Shown one piece after another: positions 12,600 through 22,904 of a stretch of DNA of 64,000 nt. The stretch lies in the NCBI RefSeq assembly GCF_000442645.1, contig NC_021915.1, forward strand, positions 1,550,001 through 1,614,000, in the 5' to 3' direction. This DNA is from Corynebacterium maris DSM 45190 (GTDB taxonomy: Bacteria; Actinomycetota; Actinomycetes; Mycobacteriales; Mycobacteriaceae). How positions within the stretch are numbered: the stretch's first letter is position 1; each line of letters begins with the position of its first letter. The position numbers were made by a program, and so were the translations under genes. A model generated the notes under the pieces. The model was given only the letters and a program-made list of their open reading frames with translations. It had not been told where the DNA came from and did no database searches.

Positions 12600-13041
12600 C
12601 CTCACCCCCGCCACCATCGATCGCGTGGCTGACGCGATGTCCGGATTCGGCGTCGAGGTGAACAAAGCCGAGCAACTGGAGGTGGCCAAGGCCAACCTCA
12701 ACGGCCTGTCCGTGACCTTCGCGATCCTGGGTTCGGTGCTCATCGTGCGCGCCGAGGCCGACAGCGGCATCGACACCAAGACCGCGGACGCGACCTGGTA
12801 CCTGGCGGCCAATCAGCTCAACAGCACCACCGCCAGCGCCCGCGCCGTGATCGTCGACGCCTTCGAAACCCTGGTCGTGCGCACGGAGCGCAGCCTGCCC
12901 GTCGCCGCAGGCGTCAGCGACGAGCAGCTCGCCGCCGGCCTGCGGTACTGCGTCGACCAGGTCATCACGACCCACGACGCCCTGCGGACGGTGGCGGAGC
13001 AGATCTCCGAGCAGATGGGCGCGCAGACCCCGGAGGCTTAA
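12586..13041 (+). CDS. YbjN domain-containing protein (second of a pair)
   Basis: The 151-residue protein is distantly similar to the preceding one: a central beta region (LSVTFAILGSVLIVRAEAD), then a WYLAANQLNSTT helix and a C-terminal helical segment. The start overlaps the upstream gene by 14 bases. Its stop codon overlaps the stop of the convergent polyphosphate kinase gene (TTAA at 13038-13041), so the two transcription units collide with no room for a terminator. Function unknown. Confidence 0.8.
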   Translation: MTTADLTPATIDRVADAMSGFGVEVNKAEQLEVAKANLNGLSVTFAILGSVLIVRAEADSGIDTKTADATWYLAANQLNSTTASARAVIVDAFETLVVRTERSLPVAAGVSDEQLAAGLRYCVDQVITTHDALRTVAEQISEQMGAQTPEA

Positions 13042-13895
13042 CGTTCTTCCTCGACCCGGCGGAGCAGTTCCGCCGGGTCGTAGTCCGGGCTCGGCCACGG
13101 CTGCTGCAGATCGCGCAGCGCGTCGACCAGCAGGTGTTTGATCACCGTGCGGGCGTACTTCTTGTTGTCGCCCGGGACGCAGTACCACGGCGCCTGCTCC
13201 GTGGACGTGCGCTCCATGGCCAGCTGGTAGGCCGCCATGTGCTCATTCCACTTGGCGCGCGTCTCCAGATCGCTGGGATGGAACTTCCAGAACTTCTCCG
13301 GGTCCTGCAACCTGTCCAGCAGATTCTCTTTCTGAAACTCCGGCGAAATATGCAGCATCACCTTGATGATGCGGGTGCCGAAACCCGCCGCCGCCCGTTC
13401 AAAGTCGACGATGGCGCCGTAGCGGCGCTCAATCTCTTCTTCCGGCGCCATCTTTTCCACCCGCTGGACCAACACGTCCTCGTAATGGGAGCGGTCGAAG
13501 GCGACGATCTCTCCCCGGGCCGGCATATGCTGCGTGACCCGCCACAGGAAATCGTGCTTGGCCTCCTCCTTACTGGGTTTCCCGAACGCCGCCGTCCGGT
13601 AACCGAGCGGGTGCAGCGGTTTGAACACGTGGCGGATCGCGCCACCTTTGCCTGAGGTGTCCATCCCCTGGAGGATCAGCAGCACTGACCCCGTCTCCTG
13701 GTTTCCCGTCTTCGCGTTCGCCCAGAGGTTGGTCTGCAGGTCCTCGAGAGTGTCATCGTGCTGCTCGTACTCCTGATCCAGGTCATCGTCGTCGCCCCGG
13801 AAGAAAGGGGTGCTGGCGGGATCCACGTCCGCGAGGTCGAAGCCTTCCGTGACCCGCAGTGCGTGAATGTCTTTGATTCTGATTTTCTCCGGCAT
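13038..13895 (-). CDS. PPK2-family polyphosphate kinase / polyphosphate:nucleotide phosphotransferase
   Basis: Cytoplasmic enzyme that transfers phosphate between polyphosphate and nucleotides. The 285-residue product carries the PPK2 Walker A GMDTSGKGG at 77-85, the lid/Walker B region FDRSHYEDV at 133-141, and the conserved HPLGYR segment between. It resembles the TIGR03709 subgroup. ATG 13895 is preferred because the family N-terminus begins there; the in-frame extension to 13958 looks non-coding. Whether it prefers ADP, GDP or AMP cannot be told from motifs alone. Confidence 0.9.
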   Translation of the reverse strand: MPEKIRIKDIHALRVTEGFDLADVDPASTPFFRGDDDDLDQEYEQHDDTLEDLQTNLWANAKTGNQETGSVLLILQGMDTSGKGGAIRHVFKPLHPLGYRTAAFGKPSKEEAKHDFLWRVTQHMPARGEIVAFDRSHYEDVLVQRVEKMAPEEEIERRYGAIVDFERAAAGFGTRIIKVMLHISPEFQKENLLDRLQDPEKFWKFHPSDLETRAKWNEHMAAYQLAMERTSTEQAPWYCVPGDNKKYARTVIKHLLVDALRDLQQPWPSPDYDPAELLRRVEEER

Positions 13896-13934
13896 GCCCG
13901 CCCAGTGTAACCATGCCGGGCGGGCCCGCCCATG

Positions 13935-13972
13935 AAAAAACGGCCGGCCGCAACCCATGCTGCGGCCGGCCG
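13935..13972 (-). terminator. Intrinsic terminator after nusB
   Basis: Arms 13941-13952 and 13961-13972 (12 base pairs, all but the last two G/C, loop of 8) followed on the minus strand by six T residues (13940-13935). It lies 16 bases after the nusB stop and is the most canonical terminator in the window, marking the end of the efp-nusB unit. Confidence 0.9.
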
Positions 13973-13988
13973 GTGTCTCCGCCCCAGG

Positions 13989-14570
13989 TCAGGAGCGGGC
14001 GTCGGCGTCCTCGCCCAAGTCCTCATCGTCCAGGTCCTCATCATCGACGCCCTCTGCGTCGACGGGCTCCTGGTTCATGGGGTTGTCCGCGGAACGCGAC
14101 TGGGCGATGTCGTCCAGCACCGCGTGAATGTACGGCGAAGCGGCATCGGTCGAATACTGCGCCGCCATCTCGACGCCGTCGACGACGGCGGTCGCCGGCG
14201 GGACGTCCGGATTGAAGAGCAGTTCCCAGGCGCTCACCCGGAGGATGGCGCGGTCGACGGCCGGCAGGCGGTGCAGCTCCCAGTCCTCCGAGAGGTACCG
14301 GGCGATCGCCTCATCGATGTCGTCGAGCTTTTCCGCCGCACCCGTGATGATTTCCCGGGTGTACTCGGCCACCGGAGCGACGATGGCGTTGGGGCGGCGC
14401 GCCAAGTCCACGCGATCCTCGACGATGGCGACCGGGTCGACGTCGCGGGATTCCGCTTCAAAGAGAATGTCGGCGGCGCGGCGGCGGGCCCGGTAGCGGG
14501 CGCCGCGGCGACGGTAGTTGATCTTGTCGGAGCCCGCAGGCTCGACGTTATTCGGGGTTGCCTCTGACAA
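13989..14570 (-). CDS. nusB: Transcription antitermination factor NusB
   Basis: RNA-binding factor that forms a complex with NusE (S10) on boxA RNA to keep polymerase processive on rRNA operons. The 193-residue protein has the NusB helical core from [22 protein letters not shown] to [15 protein letters not shown] and the conserved [18 protein letters not shown] segment. It carries an extended acidic C-terminal tail ([15 protein letters not shown]) of about 45 residues beyond the core, as in other corynebacteria. It is 11 bases downstream of efp. Confidence 0.95.
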   Translation of the reverse strand: MSEATPNNVEPAGSDKINYRRRGARYRARRRAADILFEAESRDVDPVAIVEDRVDLARRPNAIVAPVAEYTREIITGAAEKLDDIDEAIARYLSEDWELHRLPAVDRAILRVSAWELLFNPDVPPATAVVDGVEMAAQYSTDAASPYIHAVLDDIAQSRSADNPMNQEPVDAEGVDDEDLDDEDLGEDADARS

Positions 14571-14581
14571 CGTGGCCGTTC

Positions 14582-15145
14582 CTAGTTGTTGGTGCGGGAG
14601 AGGTACTCACCCGTGCGGGTGTCGACCTTAACCACGTTGCCGGTCTCGATGAACAGCGGAACTTGAATCTCCGCGCCGGTCTCCAGGGTGGCGGGCTTGC
14701 TGCCGCCGGTGGAGCGGTCGCCCTGCAGGCCCGGCTCGGTGTGGGTGATTTCCAGATCCACGGACACCGGCAGCTCGCCGAAGAGCGCTTCACCTTCGTA
14801 GAAGGACACCTGCACGCGCATGTTTTCCTTGAGGAAGGCGCCGGCGTCGCCGAACTTCTCGGTCGGCAGCTCAAACTGCTCGTAGTTGGAGTCGTCCATG
14901 ACCACGAAGGCGGTGCCGTCGTTGTACAGGTAGGTCATGTCGCGGCGGTCGACGGTCGCGGTCTCGACCTTGACGCCGGCGTTGAAGGTCTTGTCCACGG
15001 TCTTGCCGGAGACGATCTCCTTCAGCTTGGTGCGGACGAAAGCGGGGCCCTTGCCCGGCTTGACGTGCTGGAATTCGACGATCTGCGAAAGCTTGCCATC
15101 GATGACCAGAACAAGGCCGTTCTTGAAGTCGGCGGTTGTTGCCAC
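14582..15145 (-). CDS. efp: Elongation factor P
   Basis: Relieves ribosome stalling at polyproline by entering the E site. The 187-residue product has the three beta-barrel domains of the family and the tip loop PGKGP at residues 30-34, with Lys32 at the catalytic position. That palindromic loop is the actinobacterial subtype reported to work without lysine modification, and no EpmA/EarP-type modification gene is seen nearby. It lies between pepQ and nusB on the same strand. Confidence 0.97.
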   Translation of the reverse strand: MATTADFKNGLVLVIDGKLSQIVEFQHVKPGKGPAFVRTKLKEIVSGKTVDKTFNAGVKVETATVDRRDMTYLYNDGTAFVVMDDSNYEQFELPTEKFGDAGAFLKENMRVQVSFYEGEALFGELPVSVDLEITHTEPGLQGDRSTGGSKPATLETGAEIQVPLFIETGNVVKVDTRTGEYLSRTNN

Positions 15146-15188
15146 GAATGTTCTCCTTTGGCGTTGAAGCGGGTGCTGTTGATTAAAA

Positions 15189-16283
15189 CTACACCACCAG
15201 CAGCTCTTTACTCACACCAGCCGTGATCACCCGGGGCGATCCTTGCGTGATGATCACCGTGTCCTCGATCCGCACGCCGCCGCGGCCGGGCACGTAAATC
15301 CCCGGCTCAATGGTCAACGTCATGTTCTCCGCCAGGCGCCCCTTGCCCACAGTGGAAGCGGACGGCGCCTCGTGGACCTCTAAGCCGATGCCGTGGCCGG
15401 TGGAGTGCACGAAGTATTCCCCGTAGCCGGCCTCGGTGATGATGTCCCGGCACACGGAGTCCACGTCCACCAGCGCTGTCCCTGCCCGGGCGGCGTCGAC
15501 GCCGGCGCGTTGGGCACGGGCCACGACCTCGTAGATTTCCCGGGAGAAGTCGTCGGCTTCCCCGACCACCACCGTGCGGGTCATGTCTGAGTTGAAACCG
15601 GCGCGGTGCGCGCCGAAATCGACGGTGACCAGGTCGCCGCGTTCAAGGACCCGGTCGCCTGCCCCGTGGTGGGGACGCGAGGAGTTCGGGCCGGAGGCCA
15701 CGATGGTGTCGAAGCTGGGGCGCTCCGACCCCAGTGTGCGCATGTGATACTCGAGGTCCGCGGCCACGTCGCGCTCCCGGCGGCCGGGGGCGATCTGGTC
15801 GGCCGCCAGCAACTCGTTGAACGCGTCGACGGCGATCCCCGCGACAGCGGTCAACCGCTCTAACTCGACGTTGTCCTTGACTAGGCGCTGATCTTCGATG
15901 ACCCCGGACACCGGCACGAGAGTCACGTCGTCCCCGCAGGCCTCCTGCAGTTTTTCCAGCTGGGACACCGTCACGGCGTCGGCTTCGAAACCGATGCGGC
16001 GGGGCCCTTCGATCTCGCGCAACAGGCTGACCGCGCTGTTCCTCGCAATGTCCGCCTCGATGTCCGGGACTTCCTCGGCGATCTGGGTGGTGTAACGGCC
16101 GTCGGTGGCGATCGAGACGCTCAAATCCTTGCTGATCACCATCGCGCCGTTGGATCCTGAAAACCCGGAATAATACCGGACGTGGATCATCCGGGTCACC
16201 AGCATGGCGTCGATGCGCTGGCCGGCGAGAGTGGCCGCCAGTGCTCGGCGTCGGGTAGCGAAACGGGTGTCAGCGTAAGCCAT
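15189..16283 (-). CDS. pepQ: M24-family Xaa-Pro peptidase (PepQ/PepP type)
   Basis: Cytoplasmic dimetal peptidase acting on X-Pro bonds. The 364-residue product has a creatinase-like N-terminal domain (about 1-130) and the pita-bread catalytic domain with all metal-ligand blocks: [37 protein letters not shown] and GVRIEDTV. It is next to efp, a standard actinobacterial arrangement that pairs two proline-related functions. GGAGAG lies upstream of the ATG. Confidence 0.92.
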   Translation of the reverse strand: MAYADTRFATRRRALAATLAGQRIDAMLVTRMIHVRYYSGFSGSNGAMVISKDLSVSIATDGRYTTQIAEEVPDIEADIARNSAVSLLREIEGPRRIGFEADAVTVSQLEKLQEACGDDVTLVPVSGVIEDQRLVKDNVELERLTAVAGIAVDAFNELLAADQIAPGRRERDVAADLEYHMRTLGSERPSFDTIVASGPNSSRPHHGAGDRVLERGDLVTVDFGAHRAGFNSDMTRTVVVGEADDFSREIYEVVARAQRAGVDAARAGTALVDVDSVCRDIITEAGYGEYFVHSTGHGIGLEVHEAPSASTVGKGRLAENMTLTIEPGIYVPGRGGVRIEDTVIITQGSPRVITAGVSKELLVV

Positions 16284-16327
16284 GAAATACTCTCCGGGGT
16301 CAGGGGGAAGGTGATATCCCCCTCACT

Positions 16328-16777
16328 CTACTGGCTCAACCGCCCCGCGAAGTCCTGCAAGGCGTACCGGTACCCGGCCACCCCCAGCCCGGCGATTACC
16401 CCGCGGGCGATCGGGGAAAGGAAGGAATGATGCCGGAACTCCTCGCGGGCGTGCACGTTGGAGATGTGCACCTCGATGAATCCGGCCCGGTCGGCCACCT
16501 CCGCCAATGCGTCGCGTAGCGCCACGGACGTGTGGGTGAATCCGCCGGGGTTGATGATCACTCCCCAGCCTTTGTCCGCGGCCTCGTGCACCCAGTCGAG
16601 CAGGTCGCCTTCGTGGTTGGACTGTCGGCATTCGAGCCCGACGCCCAGGTCCTGGGCATGAGCGGCGAGATCAGCTTCGATGTCGGCGAGGGTGGTGGCG
16701 CCGTAGACGTCGGGCTGCCTTTTGCCCAGTCGGTTGAGGTTCGGCCCGTTGAGGACGAGGACGGTGTGCGGTCGCAT
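16328..16777 (-). CDS. aroQ: Type II 3-dehydroquinate dehydratase
   Basis: Third shikimate step: dehydrates 3-dehydroquinate to 3-dehydroshikimate. The 149-residue product is the small dodecameric type II enzyme: [17 protein letters not shown] near the N-terminus (catalytic Tyr and Arg loop), [17 protein letters not shown] (substrate Asn) and [16 protein letters not shown] (catalytic His). It lies 18 bases downstream of aroB. In some corynebacteria aroD/aroQ is located elsewhere, so its inclusion here makes this cluster more complete. Confidence 0.95.
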   Translation of the reverse strand: MRPHTVLVLNGPNLNRLGKRQPDVYGATTLADIEADLAAHAQDLGVGLECRQSNHEGDLLDWVHEAADKGWGVIINPGGFTHTSVALRDALAEVADRAGFIEVHISNVHAREEFRHHSFLSPIARGVIAGLGVAGYRYALQDFAGRLSQ

Positions 16778-16795
16778 GCTTTATCCCCTGTCCCG

Positions 16796-17869
16796 TTATT
16801 CCGCAAGCGCCGCGTAGGCGGCCTGCAACTCGTCGAGGCTGGGCCCCTCGAGCCGGGTCATCTCGCCGACCGCCCCGTCCAGGGCGACAAAGCGGATGAT
16901 GCCGTCGCGGTTTTTCTTGTCGCGGGTCATGGCGTCGTGGAGTTCGTCGAAATGCCCGCCGGGGTAGCTGGTGGGCAGGCCGATGGACGACAGGATCGCC
17001 CGGTGGCGCTCCACCAGGTCGGCGTCGATCAGCCCCCGCTGGTGCGCGAGGTGGGCGACGAACATCATGCCGACGGCCACGGCGTGGCCGTGGCGCCACC
17101 GGTAGTTTTCCCGCAGTTCCACGGCGTGGCCGAAGGTGTGCCCGTAGTTGAGGATCTCGCGCAGCCCGGACTCCTTGAGGTCCTGGCCCACAACCTCGGC
17201 TTTGACGGCCACGGAGCGGGTCACCAGTTCGGTCAGGCGCGCCGACGGTCGCAGGCACTCCTCCGGATTCTCCTCGTACAGCTCCAGGATGCGCTCATCG
17301 GCGATGAAGCCCGCCTTGATGATCTCCGCGGAACCGGCGATCATTTCCTCCTCCGGCAGCGTCGCCAGGATCTCCATGTCGATGAAGACCCCGGACGGCT
17401 CGTGGAAAGAACCGACGAGGTTTTTGCCGGCCGCGGTGTTGATGCCGGTCTTTCCTCCCACGGCGGCGTCGACCATCGCCAGCAGGGTGGTCGGCACCTG
17501 AATGACGTTGAGGCCGCGCATCCACGTGGCGGCGACGAAACCGGCCAGGTCGGTGGCGGCCCCGCCGCCGACGCCGATGACGAGGTCACGTCGGCTTAAG
17601 CCGAGCTCTCCGAACCTGTCCCAGAGCTGACCCGCCGTCTCCAGGGTCTTGCCGGCTTCCGCGTCCGGAACCTGCACCAGGTGGGCGTCGACGCCGGAAG
17701 GCCGCAGGCTCGCGGCGATCTGCCGGGCAGCGGCCGCCAGCGGCGGCTGGTGCACCAGCGCGACTTTCGCGGCCTTCAGGGCCACGCCCCGGTCGGCGAT
17801 GCTGTCTGCGAGATCGTGGTCGATGACGACCTCGTAGGGTGAGGGGCCGTTGACGGGGATGACGGTCAT
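16796..17869 (-). CDS. aroB: 3-dehydroquinate synthase
   Basis: Second shikimate step: cyclises DAHP to 3-dehydroquinate using NAD and a metal. The 357-residue protein has the NAD-binding [18 protein letters not shown], the [11 protein letters not shown] block, and metal-binding His in [12 protein letters not shown] and [10 protein letters not shown]. It starts 29 bases after aroK and is followed by aroQ. Confidence 0.97.
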   Translation of the reverse strand: MTVIPVNGPSPYEVVIDHDLADSIADRGVALKAAKVALVHQPPLAAAARQIAASLRPSGVDAHLVQVPDAEAGKTLETAGQLWDRFGELGLSRRDLVIGVGGGAATDLAGFVAATWMRGLNVIQVPTTLLAMVDAAVGGKTGINTAAGKNLVGSFHEPSGVFIDMEILATLPEEEMIAGSAEIIKAGFIADERILELYEENPEECLRPSARLTELVTRSVAVKAEVVGQDLKESGLREILNYGHTFGHAVELRENYRWRHGHAVAVGMMFVAHLAHQRGLIDADLVERHRAILSSIGLPTSYPGGHFDELHDAMTRDKKNRDGIIRFVALDGAVGEMTRLEGPSLDELQAAYAALAE

Positions 17870-17898
17870 GAGAGGGGCGGGGCCTTTCTAGGGGACGG

Positions 17899-18486
17899 TT
17901 AGAGCGATTCCAGGAAGCTGAGGACGTCGGCCACGATCTGCTGCGGTGTGCGGCGGTCACTGCGGACGCGGTGATCCGCGACTTCGCGGTAGTAGGGCCC
18001 GCGGGTGTCGAGCAGGCGCCGGTAATGGGCGGCCGGGTCCATGGACTCCAGCACCGGGCGGGAGTTGTCCCCGGAGGTGCGTCGGATGCCCTCGTCGGCG
18101 GAAATGTCGATCCACACGACGGTGTGCTGGCTGAGCAGCGCCCGGGTCGACTCCGTGAGGATCGCGCCCCCACCCAGGCTCACGACCCCGCCGGTGGCCA
18201 GCGCGTCGGCCACGTGGCGGGCCTCGAGCTCGCGGAAGGCCTGCTCGCCCAGCTCGGCGAACACCGAGCCGCAGGGGCGGCCGGACTCTTGCTCGATGAG
18301 TTGGTCGGAGTCGACCAGCGGCAGGCTCAGCGCCCGGCCCAGCCGACGTCCGATGGTGGTCTTGCCTGCGCCGGGCGGACCGACCAACACCACCTTCGGC
18401 CGGGTGTGGCACACGGCGGGGGCAGGGTTGTCCTCCGGCAGCAGCGGTACGTCCGTGGCCACGGTCGAGGTTTCCGACTCAGTCAT
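17899..18486 (-). CDS. aroK: Shikimate kinase
   Basis: Phosphorylates shikimate at O3. The product has 195 residues with an N-terminal extension of about 30 residues before the P-loop [11 protein letters not shown]; the shikimate-binding DSDQLIE and SLGGGAIL motifs follow. ATG 18486 is chosen because GGAGGAA lies just upstream; a TTG 12 bases earlier would consume that site. The start overlaps the aroC stop by eight bases, indicating coupled translation. Confidence 0.96.
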   Translation of the reverse strand: MTESETSTVATDVPLLPEDNPAPAVCHTRPKVVLVGPPGAGKTTIGRRLGRALSLPLVDSDQLIEQESGRPCGSVFAELGEQAFRELEARHVADALATGGVVSLGGGAILTESTRALLSQHTVVWIDISADEGIRRTSGDNSRPVLESMDPAAHYRRLLDTRGPYYREVADHRVRSDRRTPQQIVADVLSFLESL

Positions 18487-19696
18487 TGCTTCCTCCAAAG
18501 TTCAGGCGCTCGGCGACGTATTCCTGATAGCTGTCGATATTACGCTTGGTCTCCGCAAGCGAGTCACCCCCGAACTTCTGCAGCACGGCCCGCGCCAGGA
18601 CGAGCGCGACCATGGCTTCTGCCACCACACCGGCGGCGGGGACGGCGCACACGTCGGAGCGCTGATGAATGCCGGTGGCGGCGGAGCCGTCGGCCATGTC
18701 GACGGTCTTCAGCGCGCGCGGCACCGTGGAAATCGGCTTCATGGCCGCCCGCACCCGCAACGGCTGACCGTTGGTCATGCCGCCCTCCAGACCGCCGGCG
18801 CGGTTGCTCAGCCGGTCGACGCCCTCGTCGCTACGCACCATCTCGTCGTGTGCTTCGGAGCCGCGTCGGCGGGCTTCCTCGAAGCCGTCGCCGACCTCGA
18901 CGCCCTTGATCGCCTGGATGCCCATCAGCGCCTGCGCCAACTGCGCGTCGAGACGCTCGTCGCCGGAAATGTGGGAGCCGAGCCCGATGGGCAACCCGTC
19001 GACGACGACCTCGACGATGCCGCCGAGCGTGTCCCCGGCCTTCTTCGCCGCGTCGATTTCCGCGACCATCGACTCCCCCGCCGCCGCGCCGAAGGCACGG
19101 GTGGGGTTGGCGTCGATGGCCTCGATGTTCGCCGGGGTCGGGGTCGGGCCGTCGTAAGGCTCAGAGGCGCCGATGGAGATGACGTGGCTGAGCACCTCCA
19201 CGCCGAGGGTTTCGCGCAGCAAATTGCGGGCCACCGTGGCCGCCGCGACGCGGGCCGCGGTTTCCCGCGCGGAGGAACGCTCCAGCACGGGGCGAGCCTC
19301 ATCGAAGCCGTACTTGACCATGCCGGCAAAGTCCGCGTGCCCGGGGCGCGGGCGGGTCAGTTTGGCGCCGCGCCCGGAGTTCATCGCCTTCTGGGCGTCT
19401 TCGTCCTCGGGATCGAGGGGGGCCGGCGACATGATGGTGGTCCACTTCGGCCACTCGGTGTTGCCGATCATGATCGCGACCGGCCCGCCGAGCGTCTCTC
19501 CGTGACGGATGCCGGTCAGCAGGGTGAGTTCGTCCGCCTCAAACTTCATGCGGGCGCCCCGGCCGTAGCCGAGGCGGCGCCGGGCCAGCTGGTCCGAAAT
19601 CTCGTCTGTGGTGACCGGCACACCAGCCGGCATGTTCTCGAGCATGGCGATCAGTGCCTGACCGTGGGATTCCCCGGCTGTAGTCCAACGAAGCAT
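18479..19696 (-). CDS. aroC: Chorismate synthase
   Basis: FMN-dependent last step of the common aromatic pathway, converting EPSP to chorismate. The 405-residue length and signatures ([20 protein letters not shown] at the N-terminus, [15 protein letters not shown], and [17 protein letters not shown]) are typical. It is the first gene of an aroC-aroK-aroB-aroQ run transcribed on the minus strand. Confidence 0.97.
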   Translation of the reverse strand: MLRWTTAGESHGQALIAMLENMPAGVPVTTDEISDQLARRRLGYGRGARMKFEADELTLLTGIRHGETLGGPVAIMIGNTEWPKWTTIMSPAPLDPEDEDAQKAMNSGRGAKLTRPRPGHADFAGMVKYGFDEARPVLERSSARETAARVAAATVARNLLRETLGVEVLSHVISIGASEPYDGPTPTPANIEAIDANPTRAFGAAAGESMVAEIDAAKKAGDTLGGIVEVVVDGLPIGLGSHISGDERLDAQLAQALMGIQAIKGVEVGDGFEEARRRGSEAHDEMVRSDEGVDRLSNRAGGLEGGMTNGQPLRVRAAMKPISTVPRALKTVDMADGSAATGIHQRSDVCAVPAAGVVAEAMVALVLARAVLQKFGGDSLAETKRNIDSYQEYVAERLNFGGSND

Positions 19697-19732
19697 GGAG
19701 GCATTATCCCACGAGAACGCCCAAACCGGAAC

Positions 19733-20161
19733 TTAGTGGGTGACAAACCAGCACCCCACTGCCGTGGCGGCCAGGATCATCGCTGGTCCATGCGCACTTT
19801 CTTTGCTCCGCGAAACGATCCCCGCCACCGCCCCACCTGCGGCGGAAGCAAAAACCGCGGCGAGCACAGCGGGCGCGCCGCCGGCGGCCGCCACCAGCAC
19901 GCCCAGGGGTACCGCGAGCTTGAGGTCCCCTCCCCCGACTCCCCCGGCGATGATTCCGACCAGCAGATAAAGCGCGGGCCACACCAGCCCCGGCATAAGC
20001 AGGAAAGGGTCCACCAGCAGTGCGCCGACGAGGGCGCCGGCGGCGGCGGGAAGAGTGAGACGGTCGGGAAGGCGACGCCACGTGAGGTCGGCGTGGACAA
20101 GCAGTCCCGCCCAAGCCCCCAGCACGGTCCCCGCTCCCCCGAGCGCGGTGATCGGCCACAT
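19733..20161 (-). CDS. Prepilin peptidase (A24 family, core domain only)
   Basis: Integral membrane aspartic peptidase that would cleave type IV or Flp/Tad prepilin leaders. The 142-residue protein is almost entirely membrane segments and keeps both active-site aspartate motifs: DLTWRRLPDRLT near residue 30 and GGGDLKL near residue 78. It lacks the N-terminal methylase domain of PilD, like archaeal and Tad-type enzymes. It sits between aroE (10 bases) and aroC (36 bases), with no pilin or pilus ATPase in the window. Confidence 0.85.
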   Translation of the reverse strand: MWPITALGGAGTVLGAWAGLLVHADLTWRRLPDRLTLPAAAGALVGALLVDPFLLMPGLVWPALYLLVGIIAGGVGGGDLKLAVPLGVLVAAAGGAPAVLAAVFASAAGGAVAGIVSRSKESAHGPAMILAATAVGCWFVTH

Positions 20162-20171
20162 GGCCTTAAAA

Positions 20172-20990
20172 CTAGCGCAGAGACTCCTCCAGCGCCCGAC
20201 GCATGGCCGCCCGCGGGGCGGGCTCGCCGGTGAAGGCCTCGAACTGCGGGTAGGACTGGTGGGCCAACATGACGTGTCCGCCCACCACCGGGTGGCCGTT
20301 GGCCGCGGCCCGAATGGTCAAGGGGGTCGGCCAGGGCTCGTAGATGACGTCCAGGACGGGAGCGTGCCCCAGCTGCGGCACATGCTCCTCCACGGCCGCC
20401 GACGGCACCGTGGACACCAGGACGCCGGCGGCGGACACGACGGCGGCGAGGTCCGCGTCAAAGCTCACGAAGTCCAGCTCCACGGAACGTGTCTGCGCCA
20501 GCGGCGCCAGCTCCGCACGCCGGTCCGAGCGGTTGATGACCGTGATGTGAGTGACCCCGAAGTCGGCCAGCGCCCAGAGAGCCGGGCGGGCGGTGCCGCC
20601 GGCGCCCACGATCACGGCGCGGGTGGGCGGAGTCCGACCGTCGAAGAGTTCACCGAGCGCGCCCGCGACCCCGTCGCAATCGGTGTTGTCTGCGCGCCAC
20701 CCGGCCGTCGTCCGCACCAGGGTGTTCGCGGAACCGATGGCGGCGGCTCGGTCGGTGACCTCCGTGGCACACTCCAGGGCCGCAAACTTCGCGGGCATGG
20801 TCACGGAAAACCCGGCGTAGGACTCGTCCGCGTCCCCCACCACATCCGCCAAAGTGTCGGCGGTGGCCTCGATGCAGGTGTAGGCCCAGTCGTCGAGTCC
20901 GGCGGCGGCGTAACCGGCGTTGTGCAGGATCGGTGAACGCGAGTGTTCGATCGGCGATCCCAGCACTGCGGCGCGGTGGGTGGCAGTCAT
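20172..20990 (-). CDS. aroE: Shikimate dehydrogenase
   Basis: NADP-linked reduction of 3-dehydroshikimate to shikimate. The 272-residue product has the shikimate-binding GSPIEHSRSPILHN (from residue 11), the catalytic Lys in TMPAKF, NTDCDGV, and the nucleotide-binding loop GAGGTARPAL. It follows mltG by 15 bases. A paralogue acting on quinate cannot be excluded by motifs, but the context of aroC/K/B/Q favours the biosynthetic enzyme. Confidence 0.93.
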   Translation of the reverse strand: MTATHRAAVLGSPIEHSRSPILHNAGYAAAGLDDWAYTCIEATADTLADVVGDADESYAGFSVTMPAKFAALECATEVTDRAAAIGSANTLVRTTAGWRADNTDCDGVAGALGELFDGRTPPTRAVIVGAGGTARPALWALADFGVTHITVINRSDRRAELAPLAQTRSVELDFVSFDADLAAVVSAAGVLVSTVPSAAVEEHVPQLGHAPVLDVIYEPWPTPLTIRAAANGHPVVGGHVMLAHQSYPQFEAFTGEPAPRAAMRRALEESLR

Positions 20991-21005
20991 GTTCGGCGGT
21001 TCTTT

Positions 21006-22235
21006 CTACTCGGCGGCGGGGTCGTAGTGGTCGAGGACCCCGGACTCCAACGCGGACTGGACGTCGTCGAGGTGTTCCTCGAACGTGTCGTTGAACACCG
21101 TCGTGCCGTCATGGTCGATGGTGACGAAGAAGAGCCAGTCACCTTCCGCCGGGTTTTCCATGGCGAGCACGGCCTCCTGCGAAGGCGACGCGATCGGGGT
21201 CTGGGGCAACCCGTCGGAGGCGTAGGTGTTCCACGGGGTCACACGCGCGCGGTCCTCGTCGGTGGTGGCGACCTCCACGTCCGGCAAGCCGTAGTTGACG
21301 GTGGAGTCGAACTCCAGGCGCATGGGCGCTTCCAAGCGGTTGAGGATGACGCGGCCGACCTTGTCGAACTCCCCGGCCGGCGCCTCGCGCTCCACCAGGG
21401 AAGCCGCGATGAGCAGCTCATAGGGGGTCAGGCCGATGGCCCCGGCGCGGTCGGTGATGCCGGTCTGGTTGTACTGCGTCGTCGAGCGGGTGATCAGGTC
21501 CGTCAGAATGGTCTGGGCGTCATGGCTCGGGTCGATCACGTACTGGCCCGGGGCGATGAGTCCCTCGATGCGTTTGGGGTCTTCGCCGCGGGAGCGGACC
21601 TGCTCCAGCGCCCACTCGGGGGCGCCCAGCTCGGCCGGGTCGACGGTGGCGGCGGCCTGTTCGAGGTCTTCGACCTGCACGCATGCTTCGTCGCCCCCGT
21701 TGTCGCAGGAAACTTGGGAGATCTGGCTGTAGATGCCGTACCGGACGTCCCCGCCGAGGACGTTGAGGTCCATCAGCGTCGCTCCGCCCGGGATGTCCAG
21801 CATGTCGACTTGGTTTTCCGGGTCGAGCAGCGCCTCGACCGCCGCTGCAGCGCTCATCTGCCCCTGGAGCCGGTAGAAACCGGGGGTGATGGAGTTGGCG
21901 TCGGGGTTGTTTCCGGCGGCGGTGAGGAAGGCGGATTCGGTGGCGACGATGTCGCGTTCAGCCAGTTCCGGGGCGAGTTCGCCCATGGACGCGCCTTCGG
22001 GGATTTGAACGAGTTCTTGGACGTCGTTGCCCGTCCCCTCGTAATCGGAGGTGTTGCCGCTGGCTGCGGTGGAGGAGTCGTCGCTGAACACCTGGTAAGC
22101 GATGTAGATCACCGATCCGAAAATCAGGACGACGGAGGCGATGAGCACGGCCAGGCCTCGCTGCCGGCGCTTGACGTACATCGGCTTCATGTTCCGGGTC
22201 GGTGTACCTCCGGAGCGACGGGAGGGCTTAGTCAT
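21006..22235 (-). CDS. mltG: Endolytic murein transglycosylase MltG
   Basis: Membrane-anchored lytic transglycosylase that cuts nascent glycan strands and releases them from the synthase. The 409-residue protein has a short basic cytoplasmic tail, one transmembrane segment at about 28-48, and an extracytoplasmic YceG domain with the catalytic glutamate E224 in [10 protein letters not shown] and the downstream SLVEREAP motif. ATG 22235 is chosen over an upstream in-frame start because family sequence begins there; it overlaps the ruvX stop by eight bases. Confidence 0.93.
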   Translation of the reverse strand: MTKPSRRSGGTPTRNMKPMYVKRRQRGLAVLIASVVLIFGSVIYIAYQVFSDDSSTAASGNTSDYEGTGNDVQELVQIPEGASMGELAPELAERDIVATESAFLTAAGNNPDANSITPGFYRLQGQMSAAAAVEALLDPENQVDMLDIPGGATLMDLNVLGGDVRYGIYSQISQVSCDNGGDEACVQVEDLEQAAATVDPAELGAPEWALEQVRSRGEDPKRIEGLIAPGQYVIDPSHDAQTILTDLITRSTTQYNQTGITDRAGAIGLTPYELLIAASLVEREAPAGEFDKVGRVILNRLEAPMRLEFDSTVNYGLPDVEVATTDEDRARVTPWNTYASDGLPQTPIASPSQEAVLAMENPAEGDWLFFVTIDHDGTTVFNDTFEEHLDDVQSALESGVLDHYDPAAE

Positions 22236-22770
22236 CGCGGTGATCCTTGTCTGTCTGGGTGGCGGTTTCGCTGGCGGCCAAGGTCGTGGCGCGGCCATCG
22301 AGCCAGGACTGCAGGATCTCTACGGCAGCCACCTGGTCGATGATGGCGCGCCCTGCTTTTTCCGATACTCCTGACGAGCGTAGCGCGGTGGTGGCGACGA
22401 CCGTCGAGAGCCTTTCGTCTGCCAAGCGGACGGGGACGTCGCGACCAGCGCCGGTGAGTCGCCGGCGGATCCGGAAAGCTATTTCCTTCGCATGCTTGAC
22501 GGAAGCGGAGCCGTGTCCTTTGAGAGTGCGGGGCAGGCCTACCACGACCTCGACGGCGGCGTACTCGTCGACGAGCTCGACCAGCCGGTCGATGTCGGCT
22601 TTGTCCCGGTCCTTGAAACCGGTTTCCCGGTCGACGGTTTCCACGGGGGTCGCGAGCTTGGCGTCCCGGTCGGAGGAAGCCACGCCGATGCGCACGGTGC
22701 CCACGTCGATCCCCAGGCGCCTTCCTGGCCCCGGGTCATCGACGCCGGGGACGTCGGGGGTTGCCTTCAT
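22228..22770 (-). CDS. ruvX: YqgF/RuvX-type putative pre-16S rRNA nuclease (Holliday junction resolvase-like)
   Basis: RNase H-fold protein; E. coli YqgF is implicated in 16S rRNA 5' maturation, and the family is also annotated as a Holliday junction resolvase. The 180-residue protein has the first acidic motif [15 protein letters not shown], the [10 protein letters not shown] block, DERLSTV and the final acidic region [13 protein letters not shown]. It lies between alaS and mltG, the common actinobacterial order alaS-ruvX-mltG-aroE. The 134-base gap to alaS has only a short G/C-rich hairpin-like stretch. Confidence 0.92.
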   Translation of the reverse strand: MKATPDVPGVDDPGPGRRLGIDVGTVRIGVASSDRDAKLATPVETVDRETGFKDRDKADIDRLVELVDEYAAVEVVVGLPRTLKGHGSASVKHAKEIAFRIRRRLTGAGRDVPVRLADERLSTVVATTALRSSGVSEKAGRAIIDQVAAVEILQSWLDGRATTLAASETATQTDKDHRDD

Positions 22771-22904
22771 CGTCGGGGTAAACCTTTCTTCTCGCTGGGC
22801 TGCCGGCCGTCTCGCCGGCCGGGCACTGTCAGGTGGCGTGTGAGCGCTGAGGCTGCGGGCGTCCCCTCCTGCTTCGTGACCGTTTCGTGATCATATGCAG
22901 ATTC

